From the NCBI RefSeq assembly GCF_018687695.1, contig NZ_CP061303.1, positions 1,116,001-1,180,000 of the forward strand: DNA of 64,000 nucleotides, in the 5' to 3' direction. This document shows, in pieces, positions 1-9,254 of this stretch. Positions within the stretch are counted from its first letter, which is position 1. Each line of letters opens with the position of its first letter. The position numbers and the translations under genes were made by a program. The notes beneath the pieces are model-generated. The model searched no databases. It saw only the letters and a list, made by a program, of their open reading frames with translations, and was not told the origin of the DNA. The stretch is from Polynucleobacter sp. MG-6-Vaara-E2 (GTDB taxonomy: Bacteria > Pseudomonadota > Gammaproteobacteria > Burkholderiales > Burkholderiaceae).

Positions 1-1592
1 CGCCAGAAGCCTGGTGGAACATGGGTATTGCGCATTGCATGATCAATCGTCAAATGAGGGAAGCTATAAGTAATACCGTGCTCGCCACTAGGCTCGACAC
101 CCTGGAATGCCAATGGATCTTTACCTTTATTAGCAGCAACTACTGCAGGACGAACCGCCGCCAAAATTGACTGGCCAGATAAACGCATATTCAGACCGGT
201 GACATTTTTCTTGTCATCAATAGCCGCGGTCATCTTGCACATCATGACCGGATGGAAGCGGCCCTGTGTCATATCCTCTTCACGAGTCCAAATCAACTTG
301 ATCGGAGTACCAGGCATTTGCTTAGCAATGTTGACTGCTTGAGTTGTGTAATCCTGGAATGCACCACGACGACCAAATCCGCCGCCAAGGTTTACCTTGT
401 AGACATTACATTTCTCAGCAGGCAATCCAGAAGCTGCAATGACTGCAGCCAAAGAAGCTTCACCGTCTTGTGTTGGAACCCATGCTTCGCATGAATCTGC
501 AGTCCACTTAGCAGTAGCAGTTTGTGGCTCTAGAGTTGCATGGTTCAAGAATGGATAGAAGTAAGTTGCCTCGATCTTCTTAGATGCACTAGATAGCGCA
601 GAGTTCACATCGCCATTGGTGTTATGAACAAATGCATCATCCGCAGTCAAGCCTTCCTCCAACATTTTCTTGATGGAAGCGCTCGATACATTACCATTGG
701 CGCCGTTATCCCAAACGATATTGACTTGATCTAATGCAGTCTTAGCCTGCCAGAAAGTTTCTGCCACAACAGCAACAGCAGAGTCACCCACTTGCACGAC
801 CTTCTTCACACCCTTCATCCCTTGGGCTTTAGCAGCGTCGTAGCTCTTAACCTTGCCGCCAAAAACCGGAGACTCTTTGATATTGGCAACCAACATGCCA
901 GGCATCTTCAAATCAATCGCATAGACCTGACGCCCAGTCACTTTGTCTGCAACGCCATCGATACGATTAACAGGTTTACCAATTAACTTCCATTCTTTTG
1001 GATCTTTCAATGGCACTTCAGTAGGTACGGGCAGCTGTGAAGCCGCTACAGAAACCTTGCCGAAAGTAGTCTTGCGGCCAGATGGCGTATGTGTAATCAC
1101 GCTATTGGCTGCAACGCACTCAGAGGCTGGAACGCCCCATTGATCTGCAGCTGCCTGAACTAACATCATGCGCGCTGCTGCACCACCTTTGCGAACATAT
1201 TGTTCGGATGTACGGATGCCGCGGCTACCGCCAGTGGAGTAGCTACCCCAGGCTTGCTTACGCTTGAGACTTTCGGCAGGCGATGGATATTCGTAGCTGA
1301 CTTTTTTCCAATCGCATTCCAATTCTTCTGCAACCATTTGCGCCAATCCAGTAATAGTGCCCTGTCCCATCTCGGAACGAACGATACGCACAATCACATC
1401 ATCATTCGGCTTAACCACAACCCACACACCAATCTCTGGGGTAGCTAGTGGCGCCATAGATGTTGTGCCAGTACCCATTGCAGCATTTGCTGCTGACATA
1501 AATGTCAGATCAAAGCCGATTGCCAAACCGGTGGCAATAGCAGTCGAGCCAACGACAAAATGACGGCGGGAGCTATTAATAGTAGTAGTCAT
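1..1592 (-). CDS. Molybdopterin-binding subunit of an isoquinoline 1-oxidoreductase-type hydroxylase (partial)
   Basis: Large subunit of a xanthine-dehydrogenase-family molybdenum hydroxylase of the IorB type. The frame is open from an ATG at 1592 (preceded by AAGGGGGG) to the window edge, about 530 codons, so the C-terminal part of a protein usually near 740 residues is missing. The N-terminus carries SRRHFVVG followed by a hydrophobic stretch, a twin-arginine-type signal that suggests export or membrane association as in other IorB-like proteins. Seen further on are MGQGT near residue 75 and GGGFGRRGAFQDY, both typical of molybdopterin-cytosine-dinucleotide binding in this family. It lies 9 bases downstream of its [2Fe-2S] partner on the same strand. 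The substrate (N-heterocycle or aldehyde) cannot be told from sequence. Confidence 0.9.
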   Translation of the reverse strand, partial: MTTTINSSRRHFVVGSTAIATGLAIGFDLTFMSAANAAMGTGTTSMAPLATPEIGVWVVVKPNDDVIVRIVRSEMGQGTITGLAQMVAEELECDWKKVSYEYPSPAESLKRKQAWGSYSTGGSRGIRTSEQYVRKGGAAARMMLVQAAADQWGVPASECVAANSVITHTPSGRKTTFGKVSVAASQLPVPTEVPLKDPKEWKLIGKPVNRIDGVADKVTGRQVYAIDLKMPGMLVANIKESPVFGGKVKSYDAAKAQGMKGVKKVVQVGDSAVAVVAETFWQAKTALDQVNIVWDNGANGNVSSASIKKMLEEGLTADDAFVHNTNGDVNSALSSASKKIEATYFYPFLNHATLEPQTATAKWTADSCEAWVPTQDGEASLAAVIAASGLPAEKCNVYKVNLGGGFGRRGAFQDYTTQAVNIAKQMPGTPIKLIWTREEDMTQGRFHPVMMCKMTAAIDDKKNVTGLNMRLSGQSILAAVRPAVVAANKGKDPLAFQGVEPSGEHGITYSFPHLTIDHAMRNTHVPPGFW

Positions 1593-1601
1593 ATGCCCCC
1601 C

Positions 1602-2051
1602 TTAAGCCTTGCTAGCAGCATGAATCGCTGCACGCACTTGTTGGAATGTGCCGCAACGGCAGATATTGGTAATCGACTCATCGATTTGCGCATCGGTTGG
1701 CTTTGGGTTGTTACGCAACAAAGCAGTTGTTGCCATCACCATGCCAGACTGGCAGTAGCCACACTGTGGCACTTGGTTATCAACCCAAGCTTTTTGTACT
1801 TTAGAAAGTTGACCGCTCTTCTCCAAGCTCTCAATGGTTTCGATCTTCTTGCCTTCTGCTGCAGAAACTGGCACTGAGCAGCTACGCAATGCCTGGCCTT
1901 CAAACAAAACCGTACAGGCGCCGCATTGGCCCACTCCACAACCATACTTAGTACCAGTGAGACCAATTTGCTCACGTATGACCCAAAGTAATGGGGTATC
2001 TGGATCTACATCCACCTTGTATTTCTTGCCATTGACATTTAACTCAGCCAT
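1602..2051 (-). CDS. [2Fe-2S]-binding small subunit of the IorAB-type hydroxylase
   Basis: Electron-transfer subunit of 149 residues, the usual IorA length. The N-terminal plant-type ferredoxin motif is seen in YGCGVGQCGACTV followed by the cysteine of LRSC. The second, all-helical cluster domain shows CGYCQSG and NICRCGT. It would pass electrons from the molybdenum subunit encoded directly downstream to an external acceptor, often a membrane cytochrome c in IorAB-like systems. No FAD subunit is visible here. A good ribosome site (AGGAG, 8 bases before the ATG) supports the start. Its transcription would begin in 2052-2204, shared with the divergent lrgA-like gene. Confidence 0.93.
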   Translation of the reverse strand: MAELNVNGKKYKVDVDPDTPLLWVIREQIGLTGTKYGCGVGQCGACTVLFEGQALRSCSVPVSAAEGKKIETIESLEKSGQLSKVQKAWVDNQVPQCGYCQSGMVMATTALLRNNPKPTDAQIDESITNICRCGTFQQVRAAIHAASKA

Positions 2052-2204
2052 GAGTGGTCTCCTATTTATCTCTGTTCTTGTTTTACTTTGTTACTTTTTT
2101 AACAAAGGTCTTTTAGCAAAACCCCCATTAATTTCGTGCATTTATCTTACTGAAGAATTGATTTATTGCTATGCAACATAAATTAGAGCCTGTAAGATCG
2201 AATC

Positions 2205-2552
2205 ATGATTTCTGGCTTAGTACAAATCCTGCTTTTTCAGAGCCTTGGGGAGTTGGTTTCCAAGCTTCTCTTACCTACCCTACCCGGCCCAGTGATTGGC
2301 TTAGTTCTGATGGTTGGGTGGCTAGTCATCCGTAAGGGGATCAATGCTGAACTAGCGATGGTCGCCGATGGTTTTAGCCAGTATCTTGGCTTACTCTTTG
2401 TACCCGCTGCCGTTGGTGTGGTGCTATTTCTACCGCAACTCAAAGCCAATGCCTTGGCCATCATATCCGCACTAGTTGCCAGCGTCATACTCACGATTGG
2501 TTCAAGCGCATTAGTGGTTCGCTTCTTAAGCCGAAAGGCTAGTCATGAGTGA
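2205..2552 (+). CDS. CidA/LrgA family membrane protein
   Basis: Small hydrophobic protein of 115 residues with four predicted membrane segments, the normal size of the CidA/LrgA holin-like family. The conserved LPGPVIGLVLM segment near residue 25 is seen, followed by a second LFVPAAVGVV segment. In Gram-positive bacteria such proteins, with LrgB partners, modulate murein hydrolase activity or act in pyruvate and glycolate transport. The role in Betaproteobacteria is less clear. Its end overlaps the start of the LrgB-like gene by 8 bases, so the two are translationally coupled. Confidence 0.88.
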   Translation: MISGLVQILLFQSLGELVSKLLLPTLPGPVIGLVLMVGWLVIRKGINAELAMVADGFSQYLGLLFVPAAVGVVLFLPQLKANALAIISALVASVILTIGSSALVVRFLSRKASHE

Positions 2553-3273
2553 AAAGCATTCCATCGTCGAAATTTGGGTTTATTTATCGGGTAGCCCCCT
2601 CTTTGCACTCTTCATTACGCTGGCCGCCTACCAAATAGGCCTAACCATTTACAAGCACGCCAAGCAAAATCCTTTAGCCAACCCAGTAGCAATTGCCATC
2701 TTGATTGTTGCAACTAGCATTCAATTCATTGAAATGCCCTACTCAACTTATTTTGAGGGTGCTCAATTTATTCACTTCTTGCTTGGTTCCGCAACTGTAT
2801 CTTTAGCCATTCCGATTTATCGTGGGCTGAGCAGCCTCAAAGGAAGATCACTGCCCTTGATTGCAGCGCTGTGTACTGGCGGTTTAGTGTCAATTGTGAG
2901 TGCCGTAGAAATTGCTACGCTTTTAGGGGCTGATAGAAGTATTACTGGTGCCATGTATCCAAAATCAGTGACTGCGCCAATTGCGATGGGTATTGCTGAG
3001 CGTATTGGCGTGTCACCTACTTTGACAGCAATTTTTGCGGTGAGCACTGGAATACTAGGCGCTATCTTGGCACCCTTTGTTCTGAATGCCCTAGGAATGA
3101 AAGCTTGGTGGCAAAGAGGATTTGCAATTGGCATTGGCGCGCACGGAATTGGTACCTCACGCGCATTTAGCATTCACCCAGAGGCGGGAACCTATGCAAG
3201 CCTTGCAATGGGAATGAATGGCGTTATTAGTGCCGTTGCCATTCCCATCATCTATCACTTATTCAATAAGTGA
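2545..3273 (+). CDS. LrgB family membrane protein
   Basis: Integral membrane protein of 242 residues with multiple hydrophobic helices, the length expected for LrgB/CidB/PlgG. The family segment KSVTAPIAMGIAERIG and the later GIGAHGIGTSRA are clearly present. It partners with the preceding CidA/LrgA-like protein; in plants the fused homologue is a glycolate/glycerate transporter, so a small-organic-acid transport role is as likely as cell-lysis control. It is convergent with the Bug receptor gene at 3292, with only 18 bases between the stops and no clear terminator hairpin. Confidence 0.9.
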   Translation: MSEKHSIVEIWVYLSGSPLFALFITLAAYQIGLTIYKHAKQNPLANPVAIAILIVATSIQFIEMPYSTYFEGAQFIHFLLGSATVSLAIPIYRGLSSLKGRSLPLIAALCTGGLVSIVSAVEIATLLGADRSITGAMYPKSVTAPIAMGIAERIGVSPTLTAIFAVSTGILGAILAPFVLNALGMKAWWQRGFAIGIGAHGIGTSRAFSIHPEAGTYASLAMGMNGVISAVAIPIIYHLFNK

Positions 3274-3291
3274 ATTAGCAACCAACCTGGT

Positions 3292-4269
3292 TTACTCAGA
3301 TTTGATTTGAGCAGCTTTGACAATCGGCGCAAATCTGACCAAGTCACCTTTAATTTGTTCGCCAAATTTTTCAGGGGTGCCGGGTGATGGGAATATACCC
3401 ATAGATAGCAACTTTGCTTTGCCTTCTGGTGAATTCAGAATTTCATTTAATGCCTGATTCAACTTGGCAATAATTGGTTTGGGTGTTTTGGCTGGTGCCA
3501 ATAAACCAACCCAATCATCAATTACAAAATCTTTCACGCCACTCTCGATAAAGGTTGGCACATCAGGCATGCTTGGACTATGCTTTGCACTTGATACCGC
3601 AATTGCTCTAATTCTTCCGGTTGTCACGTATTGATTTGCTCCAGCAACTGCGGTGTAGACCAGCGGAATATTCCCACCCAATAAATCTAGCAGAGCTTGA
3701 CCACCACCCTTATAAGGGACATGAACGAGGTTGGCGCCGGTCTTTTGTTTAAATAATTCCCCCGCAATATGCGGTGTGCCACCAGATCCAGAGGTGCCAT
3801 AGGACAGTCCATTGGGATCCTTTTTAGATATCGCGATGACATCCGACAAAGTTTTTCCCTGAAAATCATTATTAGCAACGATGATCAAGATGGCATCACC
3901 AATCTTTCCGATTGGCGCAAAGTCTTTCACACTATCAAATGGCACTTTGTCAAAAAGTGAAGGATTGATTGATAAGGTACCTGCGTATCCCAATAGCAAG
4001 GTATAGCCATCAGGTTCAGCAGTTGTAACCATTTGAGTGCCAATATTGCCCGATGCGCCAGGTTTATTGTCAGCAATCACCTGTTGACCAAGCTTTAATG
4101 ACAATTGTTCGGCAATAAATCTACCTGATGTATCAGTTACACCACCTGGGGTAAATGGAATAATTAAACGAATGGGTCGATTCGGATAGTTTGATTGAGC
4201 GTAGGCATGCGAAGCACTAAATACCGCAAGGAATATCAGGCCTGTTGCTAGGTAACGGTGTAATTTCAT
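3292..4269 (-). CDS. Bug family tripartite tricarboxylate transporter substrate-binding protein
   Basis: Periplasmic solute receptor of 325 residues, the normal Bug/TctC length. A Sec signal peptide ends at about residue 24 (HAYAQ). It is followed by the family signature YPNRPIRLIIPFTPGGVTD, then DNKPGASGN, and DVPTFIESG near the C-terminus. Bug proteins bind carboxylates and other small ligands in a Venus-flytrap fold. No TctA/TctB permease gene lies in the window, so it must use a transporter encoded elsewhere or act as a sensor. It sits 19 bases downstream of the isocitrate-lyase-family gene on the same strand and probably supplies or senses that pathway's substrate. Confidence 0.93.
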   Translation of the reverse strand: MKLHRYLATGLIFLAVFSASHAYAQSNYPNRPIRLIIPFTPGGVTDTSGRFIAEQLSLKLGQQVIADNKPGASGNIGTQMVTTAEPDGYTLLLGYAGTLSINPSLFDKVPFDSVKDFAPIGKIGDAILIIVANNDFQGKTLSDVIAISKKDPNGLSYGTSGSGGTPHIAGELFKQKTGANLVHVPYKGGGQALLDLLGGNIPLVYTAVAGANQYVTTGRIRAIAVSSAKHSPSMPDVPTFIESGVKDFVIDDWVGLLAPAKTPKPIIAKLNQALNEILNSPEGKAKLLSMGIFPSPGTPEKFGEQIKGDLVRFAPIVKAAQIKSE

Positions 4270-4288
4270 GAAAAACCTTTATCTAATT

Positions 4289-5164
4289 TTATTTAGTCTC
4301 AACGAAACGCTTCTCAAACTCCCAAACATCTTCGAAGCCCATTAGCTTAGATAGGTCACCGAAGTCATACAAATCGACTGGATTGTTAATCGAGGATCCA
4401 GAGTCCTTGAAGTGTTCGTACACCTTGGTCATAGCCTGCACTGAAGCCAGTAAAGCGGTTACAGGGAAGATAGCGATTTTGTATCCCAACTGTTCTAACT
4501 CAGCCTTTGATAGAACAGGTGTCCTTCCCTTCTCTACCATATTAGCAATCAAGGGATGACCTGAAAAGGTCTTGCCTATGCGTTGCATTTCTTCTTGCGT
4601 CTCAGGTGATTCGATAAACAAAATATCTGCGCCCGCCTTTGCATAGGCTTCACCGCGGCGCAGTGCCTCATCCAAACCTAAGGTAGTTCTCGCGTCTGTT
4701 CTAGCGATGATCTTGAAATTGGGGTCCGTGCGTGAAGCAACAGCCACCTCAATCTTTCTAACCATATCTTCCATGGGAATTACTCGGCGCCCAGGAGTAT
4801 GTCCGCATTTTTTTGGAAACTCTTGATCCTCTAATTGAATCGCTACTGCACCTGCAGCTTCATAGCCACGAATGGTGTGACGAACATTTAATAGCCCACC
4901 ATAACCCGTATCACCATCAGCAATCAAAGGAGTCTTGGCCATGCCAGCCATTGCAGTTACTCTGCCTACCATTTCGGTATAGGTTGCCATACCAGCATCT
5001 GGTAAACCCATTAGAGAGGCAACCGTGCCGTAACCAGTCATATAGAGAGCATCGAAATTCATCCGATCCGCTAAACGCAATGACACCATCTCATAAACAC
5101 CAGGCGCAACAATTAATCCTGGCTTACTGAGTCGTTGATTAAATAAATTTCGTTGAGTGGTCAT
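4289..5164 (-). CDS. Isocitrate lyase/PEP mutase superfamily lyase
   Basis: TIM-barrel lyase of 291 residues. Metal- and substrate-binding features are seen: PLIADGDTGYGG near residue 80, QLEDQEFPKKCGH around 110-122 (KKCGH is the catalytic loop of isocitrate and methylisocitrate lyases), and IIARTDA. Family members include 2-methylisocitrate lyase, oxaloacetate decarboxylase and 2,3-dimethylmalate lyase, and the exact substrate is unknown. The start has a strong site (AGGAG, 5 bases before ATG). It lies between an aminotransferase gene upstream and a Bug receptor gene downstream on the same strand, so it may belong to a small catabolic operon producing pyruvate or succinate. Confidence 0.87.
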   Translation of the reverse strand: MTTQRNLFNQRLSKPGLIVAPGVYEMVSLRLADRMNFDALYMTGYGTVASLMGLPDAGMATYTEMVGRVTAMAGMAKTPLIADGDTGYGGLLNVRHTIRGYEAAGAVAIQLEDQEFPKKCGHTPGRRVIPMEDMVRKIEVAVASRTDPNFKIIARTDARTTLGLDEALRRGEAYAKAGADILFIESPETQEEMQRIGKTFSGHPLIANMVEKGRTPVLSKAELEQLGYKIAIFPVTALLASVQAMTKVYEHFKDSGSSINNPVDLYDFGDLSKLMGFEDVWEFEKRFVETK

Positions 5165-5212
5165 AAGTCTCCTACTATTTATGTGCTTATTTATTAATTA
5201 TTTTTTAGATTG

Positions 5213-6565
5213 CTACGATTTAATTTGCATCACTGCATCTACCGCATCACCCAAAACGCTGCACAAAAACTCTACCTCTTTTGGCTCCGAAATAAATGGA
5301 GGGCCTACAGCAATCACATCTCCCGCAACACGCACAAGTACGCCCCTTTCAATACATGCCTCTAATGTTTTGAGCGCACGCAGACCAGGCTTACCAGGGA
5401 CGGGATCAAGCTCTACCGCCCCAGACAAACCAAAGTTACGAATATCCAACACTCCAGATTTACCTTTCATGGCGTGTAAACCATTCTCTAAAATTGGCTC
5501 TAGCGCTTTTGCACGATTAACTAAGTCATCAGATTCAAAAATATCGAGTACCGCATGACCAGCAGCAGTTGGTATTGGATGTCCTGAGTAGGTATAGCCA
5601 TGGAAAAACTCAATAGCTTGTTCTTGACCACCATTAGCAATAATGTTGTCATAAATATCGCCACGGACAATCACACCACCTAGAGGAATCACGCCATTAG
5701 TAATGGCTTTTGCAAACGTAATCATGTCCGGTGTCACTCCGAAACGGTCAGCACCAAAGTTTGCTCCCAAACGCCCAAAACCTGTAATGACCTCATCAAA
5801 AATTAACAAGATGCCGTGCTTCGTACAAATCTCGCGAATCTTTTGAAGATAACCCTGTGGTGGAACAATCACTCCCGTAGATCCTTGTACGGGTTCAAGA
5901 ATAACGGCTGCAATCGTATTGGCATCATGAAGGGCAACAATTTTCTCTAGCTCATCTGCTAGGTGTGCGCCCCAGGTTGGCTGTCCTTTTGAAAAAGCCA
6001 TTTGCGAAAGATTGAGGGTATGCGGGAGATGATCAACACCGGGCATCATCATGCTGGCAAACATTTTGCGGTTAGCGACCATGCCGCCCACTGAAATACC
6101 GCCCATACCAACGCCGTGATATGCGCGATCTCGGCCAATCATGCGAATGCGCGAAGCATTTCCCATAACACGGTGATAACCAATAGCAATTTTCAGCGCA
6201 GTGTCGACGGCTTCTGATCCAGAGTTGGTGAAAAAGACTTTATCCAGCCCTGCAGGCGCCATGTTGGCAATGCGAGTAGCTAGGCTAAAAGTGGCCTCGC
6301 TTGCCATCTGAAAGGCAGGACAATAATCCATGGTTTCATACTGTTTAGAGATTGCTGCACCAATGCGTGGATCAGCATGCCCCAATGGTGAGCACCAGAG
6401 CCCAGAAAGACCATCAAATAGCTTACGACCATGATCATCGTAGTAGTAAGCTCCCTTAGCAGACTGCATGATCTTGGGATTCTGATGAAAATAGCGATTT
6501 GGAGTAAACGGCAGCCAATACGCTGACATATCTACACCGTTCAATGTTTTATTTGCTGCCGTCAT
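5213..6565 (-). CDS. Class III (omega) aminotransferase, beta-alanine--pyruvate type
   Basis: PLP-dependent transaminase of 450 residues with this start; the reading frame is open to 6904, but the extra 113 codons run antisense into the divergent Bug gene and have no family resemblance. The chosen start gives MTAANKTLNG and the normal family length. Seen are FFTNSGSEAVDTALK (phosphate cup), RDRAYHG, LIFDEVITGFGRLG (the Asp that binds the pyridine nitrogen) and ITFAKAITNG with the Schiff-base lysine. The family moves amino groups from omega-amino acids or amines to pyruvate. It is followed at 48 bases by the KKCGH lyase, suggesting one transcription unit with the Bug gene at 3292. Confidence 0.9.
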   Translation of the reverse strand: MTAANKTLNGVDMSAYWLPFTPNRYFHQNPKIMQSAKGAYYYDDHGRKLFDGLSGLWCSPLGHADPRIGAAISKQYETMDYCPAFQMASEATFSLATRIANMAPAGLDKVFFTNSGSEAVDTALKIAIGYHRVMGNASRIRMIGRDRAYHGVGMGGISVGGMVANRKMFASMMMPGVDHLPHTLNLSQMAFSKGQPTWGAHLADELEKIVALHDANTIAAVILEPVQGSTGVIVPPQGYLQKIREICTKHGILLIFDEVITGFGRLGANFGADRFGVTPDMITFAKAITNGVIPLGGVIVRGDIYDNIIANGGQEQAIEFFHGYTYSGHPIPTAAGHAVLDIFESDDLVNRAKALEPILENGLHAMKGKSGVLDIRNFGLSGAVELDPVPGKPGLRALKTLEACIERGVLVRVAGDVIAVGPPFISEPKEVEFLCSVLGDAVDAVMQIKS

Positions 6566-6653
6566 GAATGTCTCTTGTAGTCTGTATGAATCTGTTTTAT
6601 GAATATCCAATACTATATTACCCATTGACCTGTTTGACTCTACGGACCTTGAA

Positions 6654-7634
6654 ATGACTATCCTCAAATCCTTACTTTTCAGCACTTGCACCCTACTTAG
6701 CTTGTTGAGTACTGCGTTCGCTGCTCCAGAGGCTGATTGGCCTAAGAAACCCATCCTCGCAATTGTTTCTTTTCCAGCTGGCGGATCTACCGATATTTTT
6801 GCGCGTAGCGTAACTGCCCCTCTAGCGGATTTACTTGGCCAATCAATTGTGGTGGAGAACAAACCTGGCGCAGGTGGCATGATTGGTCTGCAAGCAGCCG
6901 CCAAGGCCGCTCCAGATGGCTACACCATTCATATCAGCGCACTCACTAATCAATCGATTTCATCTGCTTTATTTAAAAATCCCCCCGCTGACTTGCAAAA
7001 GGATTTTGTACCTGTTGCTCTCATAGGTACCATTCCCCATTTGATTGTGGTGAACCCAAGCGTCCCCGCAAAAAATCTTCCTGAACTGATTGGCTTCATT
7101 AAATCTAAAAAAGGTGATTTCAATTACGCATCTCAAGGCAACGGCAGTCTCTCGCACTTAGAATCTACCTTGTTTATGCAGCGCATCGGTGCTGCTGGAA
7201 CTCATATTCCTTATAAAGGTAGTAGTTTTGCATTACCCGACCTCATTGCTGGCAACACTTTAATGATGTTCGACAGCGTAACAGCTTCCCTACCTCACAT
7301 TCAGAGCGGAAAGCTAAGACCCATTGCGATTGCTGCTGCCGAACGTTCGCCACTGATGCCCAATGTACCAACGCTGGGACAAGATGGCATGAAGCAATTT
7401 GATGTTGAGAACTTTTATGCGGTATTTGTTCCCAAAGGAACCTCCCCAGCCATTGTGAGTAAGTTAGAGCATGAGATACGGAAGATTTTGACCAATCCAG
7501 ACTTTAAATCACGCATGGCTGCTCAAGGTATTCATCCGCAGTTTGCCAACTCTGAGAAGTTGGCTGAAATTACAGCCGAAGAGGCAAACAAATGGACCAA
7601 AGTTGTAAAGTCAGCGAATGTTAAAGTGGACTAA
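6654..7634 (+). CDS. Bug family tripartite tricarboxylate transporter substrate-binding protein
   Basis: Periplasmic receptor of 326 residues. The signal peptide ends near AFAAPEA (residue 24), and the family hallmarks AIVSFPAGGSTDIFA, VENKPGAGGM, HIPYKGSS and NVPTLGQDG follow in the expected order. It is transcribed divergently from the aminotransferase gene; the 88 bases between the two starts must hold both promoters. The downstream gamma-glutamyltransferase-like gene starts 30 bases after its stop, so the pair is probably co-transcribed and this receptor may recognise a gamma-glutamyl or amino-acid-like compound. That ligand idea is inference only. Confidence 0.92.
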   Translation: MTILKSLLFSTCTLLSLLSTAFAAPEADWPKKPILAIVSFPAGGSTDIFARSVTAPLADLLGQSIVVENKPGAGGMIGLQAAAKAAPDGYTIHISALTNQSISSALFKNPPADLQKDFVPVALIGTIPHLIVVNPSVPAKNLPELIGFIKSKKGDFNYASQGNGSLSHLESTLFMQRIGAAGTHIPYKGSSFALPDLIAGNTLMMFDSVTASLPHIQSGKLRPIAIAAAERSPLMPNVPTLGQDGMKQFDVENFYAVFVPKGTSPAIVSKLEHEIRKILTNPDFKSRMAAQGIHPQFANSEKLAEITAEEANKWTKVVKSANVKVD

Positions 7635-7664
7635 TGTGTCTTCAATCTTTAAGTAAGTAAATCC

Positions 7665-9254
7665 ATGATTATTTCCCCTCCCTTTGGTGGCGGTCGTGCC
7701 CCAGTGCTTGCCAGAAATACCGTTGCCAGCTCCCAACCTTTAGCAACCCAAGCGGGTATTGAAGCTCTGCAAAACGGTGGGAATGCAGTCGATGCGGCGC
7801 TAGCAACTGCTATCACCCTCACTGTTGTAGAACCAACCATGAATGGTCTTGGTGGGGATGGTTTTGCAATTTTGTGGGATGGCAAAAAAATTCATGGTCT
7901 GAACGCTTCAGGTCGTGCGCCTGCCGCATGGAAGCCAGAGTATTTTGTTGGCAAATCCGCAATGGATTTAATTGGTTGGAATACGGTTACCGTTCCGGGG
8001 ATGGTGGCCGGTTGGATTGAGCTCTCCAGAAAATTTGGCAAGCTGCCTTTTGCGCAACTTTTTAAACGTGCAATCGACTATGCAGAAAATGGCTTTCCAG
8101 TATCTCCAGTCATTGCTCGTCAATGGCGTGAAGCAATTCCAATTTTGAAAAATCAACCGGGCTTTAGTGAATCCTTTTTAATTGATGGCAAATCTCCACA
8201 AGCTGGACAGATCTGGAAATATCCTGCGCAAGCTAAGACCTTGAAAGAAATTGCGGCAACTGAAGGCGAATCTTTTTATAGAGGTCCGCTTGCCCAAAGT
8301 ATGGTGGACTTTGCCCAGAAAACTGGTGGTTGCTTCACCATGCAAGACTTTGCCGATAACAAGCCGGATTGGGTTGAGCCACTTGCATTTGATTATGGCG
8401 AATACACTCTTCTAGAAATCCCACCGAACGGTTCTGGCATCGCGGCGCAAATGGCTTTAGGAATTTTGCAAGCCGCTAATGTCAAACAATATCCAGCAAA
8501 TTCTGCGCAGCGCATTCATCTTCAGATTGAAGCAATGCGTTTAGCTTTTGCTGATGCGTATGCTTATGTCAGTGATGCACGTTCGATGCAAGTTCCAGTA
8601 ACCAGTTTGTTAGATCGCACTTATCTCGCAAGTCGAGCTGCACTGATTGATCATGGCAAGGCGGGCAACTACGGGGCCGGTGATCCTCACTCTGGTGGTA
8701 CCGTATACCTTTGTGCCGCAGATGAATCGGGCATGATGATTTCTTATATTCAGTCAAACTTTAAAGGCTTTGGATCTGGTGTGGTCGCTCCAGGTGGCAT
8801 TGCTTTCCATAATCGTGGCATGAGCTTTAGCTTAGTTGACGGACACCCCAATCAAGTAGCTCCAGGTAAACGTCCTTTCCACACGATCTTGCCTGCTTTC
8901 TTAACGAAGAACGGTCAGCCAGCAATGGCATTTGGCGTGATGGGCGGCAATATGCAACCTCAAGGCCATATTCAATTTGTAATGCGCTTTGTTGATGAGT
9001 ATTTAAACCCACAAGCTTGCTCTGATGCTCCTCGCTGGCGTATTGATGATCTGGGCAAACTGACGGTTGAGGCATCTATGCCGCAGAGTGTTGTTGATGG
9101 ACTTAAAGCGATGGGCCATGAAGTGGCTGTGCAGCCTGCTAACAGCTTAGATTTTGGTAGCGCGCAAGCCATTGCCAAACTGGGTGATGACACTCACTCT
9201 GCCTATATTGCTGGTAGTGATCACCGCCGCGATGGATTGGCAGCCGGGTTTTAA
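7665..9254 (+). CDS. Gamma-glutamyltransferase family protein
   Basis: Ntn-hydrolase of 529 residues, similar in length to the cytoplasmic YwrD-like branch of the family. No signal peptide is visible. Substrate and maturation segments are seen: ARNTVASSQPLATQAG near the N-terminus, NGLGGDGFAI, and SGGTVYLCAADESG around residues 343-356, where Thr346 is the presumed self-cleaving nucleophile. The downstream SNFKGFGSGVVAPG and MGGNMQPQGH match the family. It would hydrolyse or transfer gamma-glutamyl groups, or act on cephalosporin- or amide-like substrates. It follows a Bug receptor gene and its stop overlaps the convergent helicase gene's stop by 4 bases. Confidence 0.9.
   Translation: MIISPPFGGGRAPVLARNTVASSQPLATQAGIEALQNGGNAVDAALATAITLTVVEPTMNGLGGDGFAILWDGKKIHGLNASGRAPAAWKPEYFVGKSAMDLIGWNTVTVPGMVAGWIELSRKFGKLPFAQLFKRAIDYAENGFPVSPVIARQWREAIPILKNQPGFSESFLIDGKSPQAGQIWKYPAQAKTLKEIAATEGESFYRGPLAQSMVDFAQKTGGCFTMQDFADNKPDWVEPLAFDYGEYTLLEIPPNGSGIAAQMALGILQAANVKQYPANSAQRIHLQIEAMRLAFADAYAYVSDARSMQVPVTSLLDRTYLASRAALIDHGKAGNYGAGDPHSGGTVYLCAADESGMMISYIQSNFKGFGSGVVAPGGIAFHNRGMSFSLVDGHPNQVAPGKRPFHTILPAFLTKNGQPAMAFGVMGGNMQPQGHIQFVMRFVDEYLNPQACSDAPRWRIDDLGKLTVEASMPQSVVDGLKAMGHEVAVQPANSLDFGSAQAIAKLGDDTHSAYIAGSDHRRDGLAAGF

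Noticed and set aside
2052..2204. Possible regulatory element between the IorA-type and LrgA-type genes
   Set aside because: AT-rich, with no repeat, hairpin or well-spaced promoter that stands out on reading.
6566..6904. N-terminal extension of 113 codons of the aminotransferase frame
   Set aside because: It lies antisense to the start of the Bug gene at 6654 and has no resemblance to transaminases; the start at 6565 gives the normal length.
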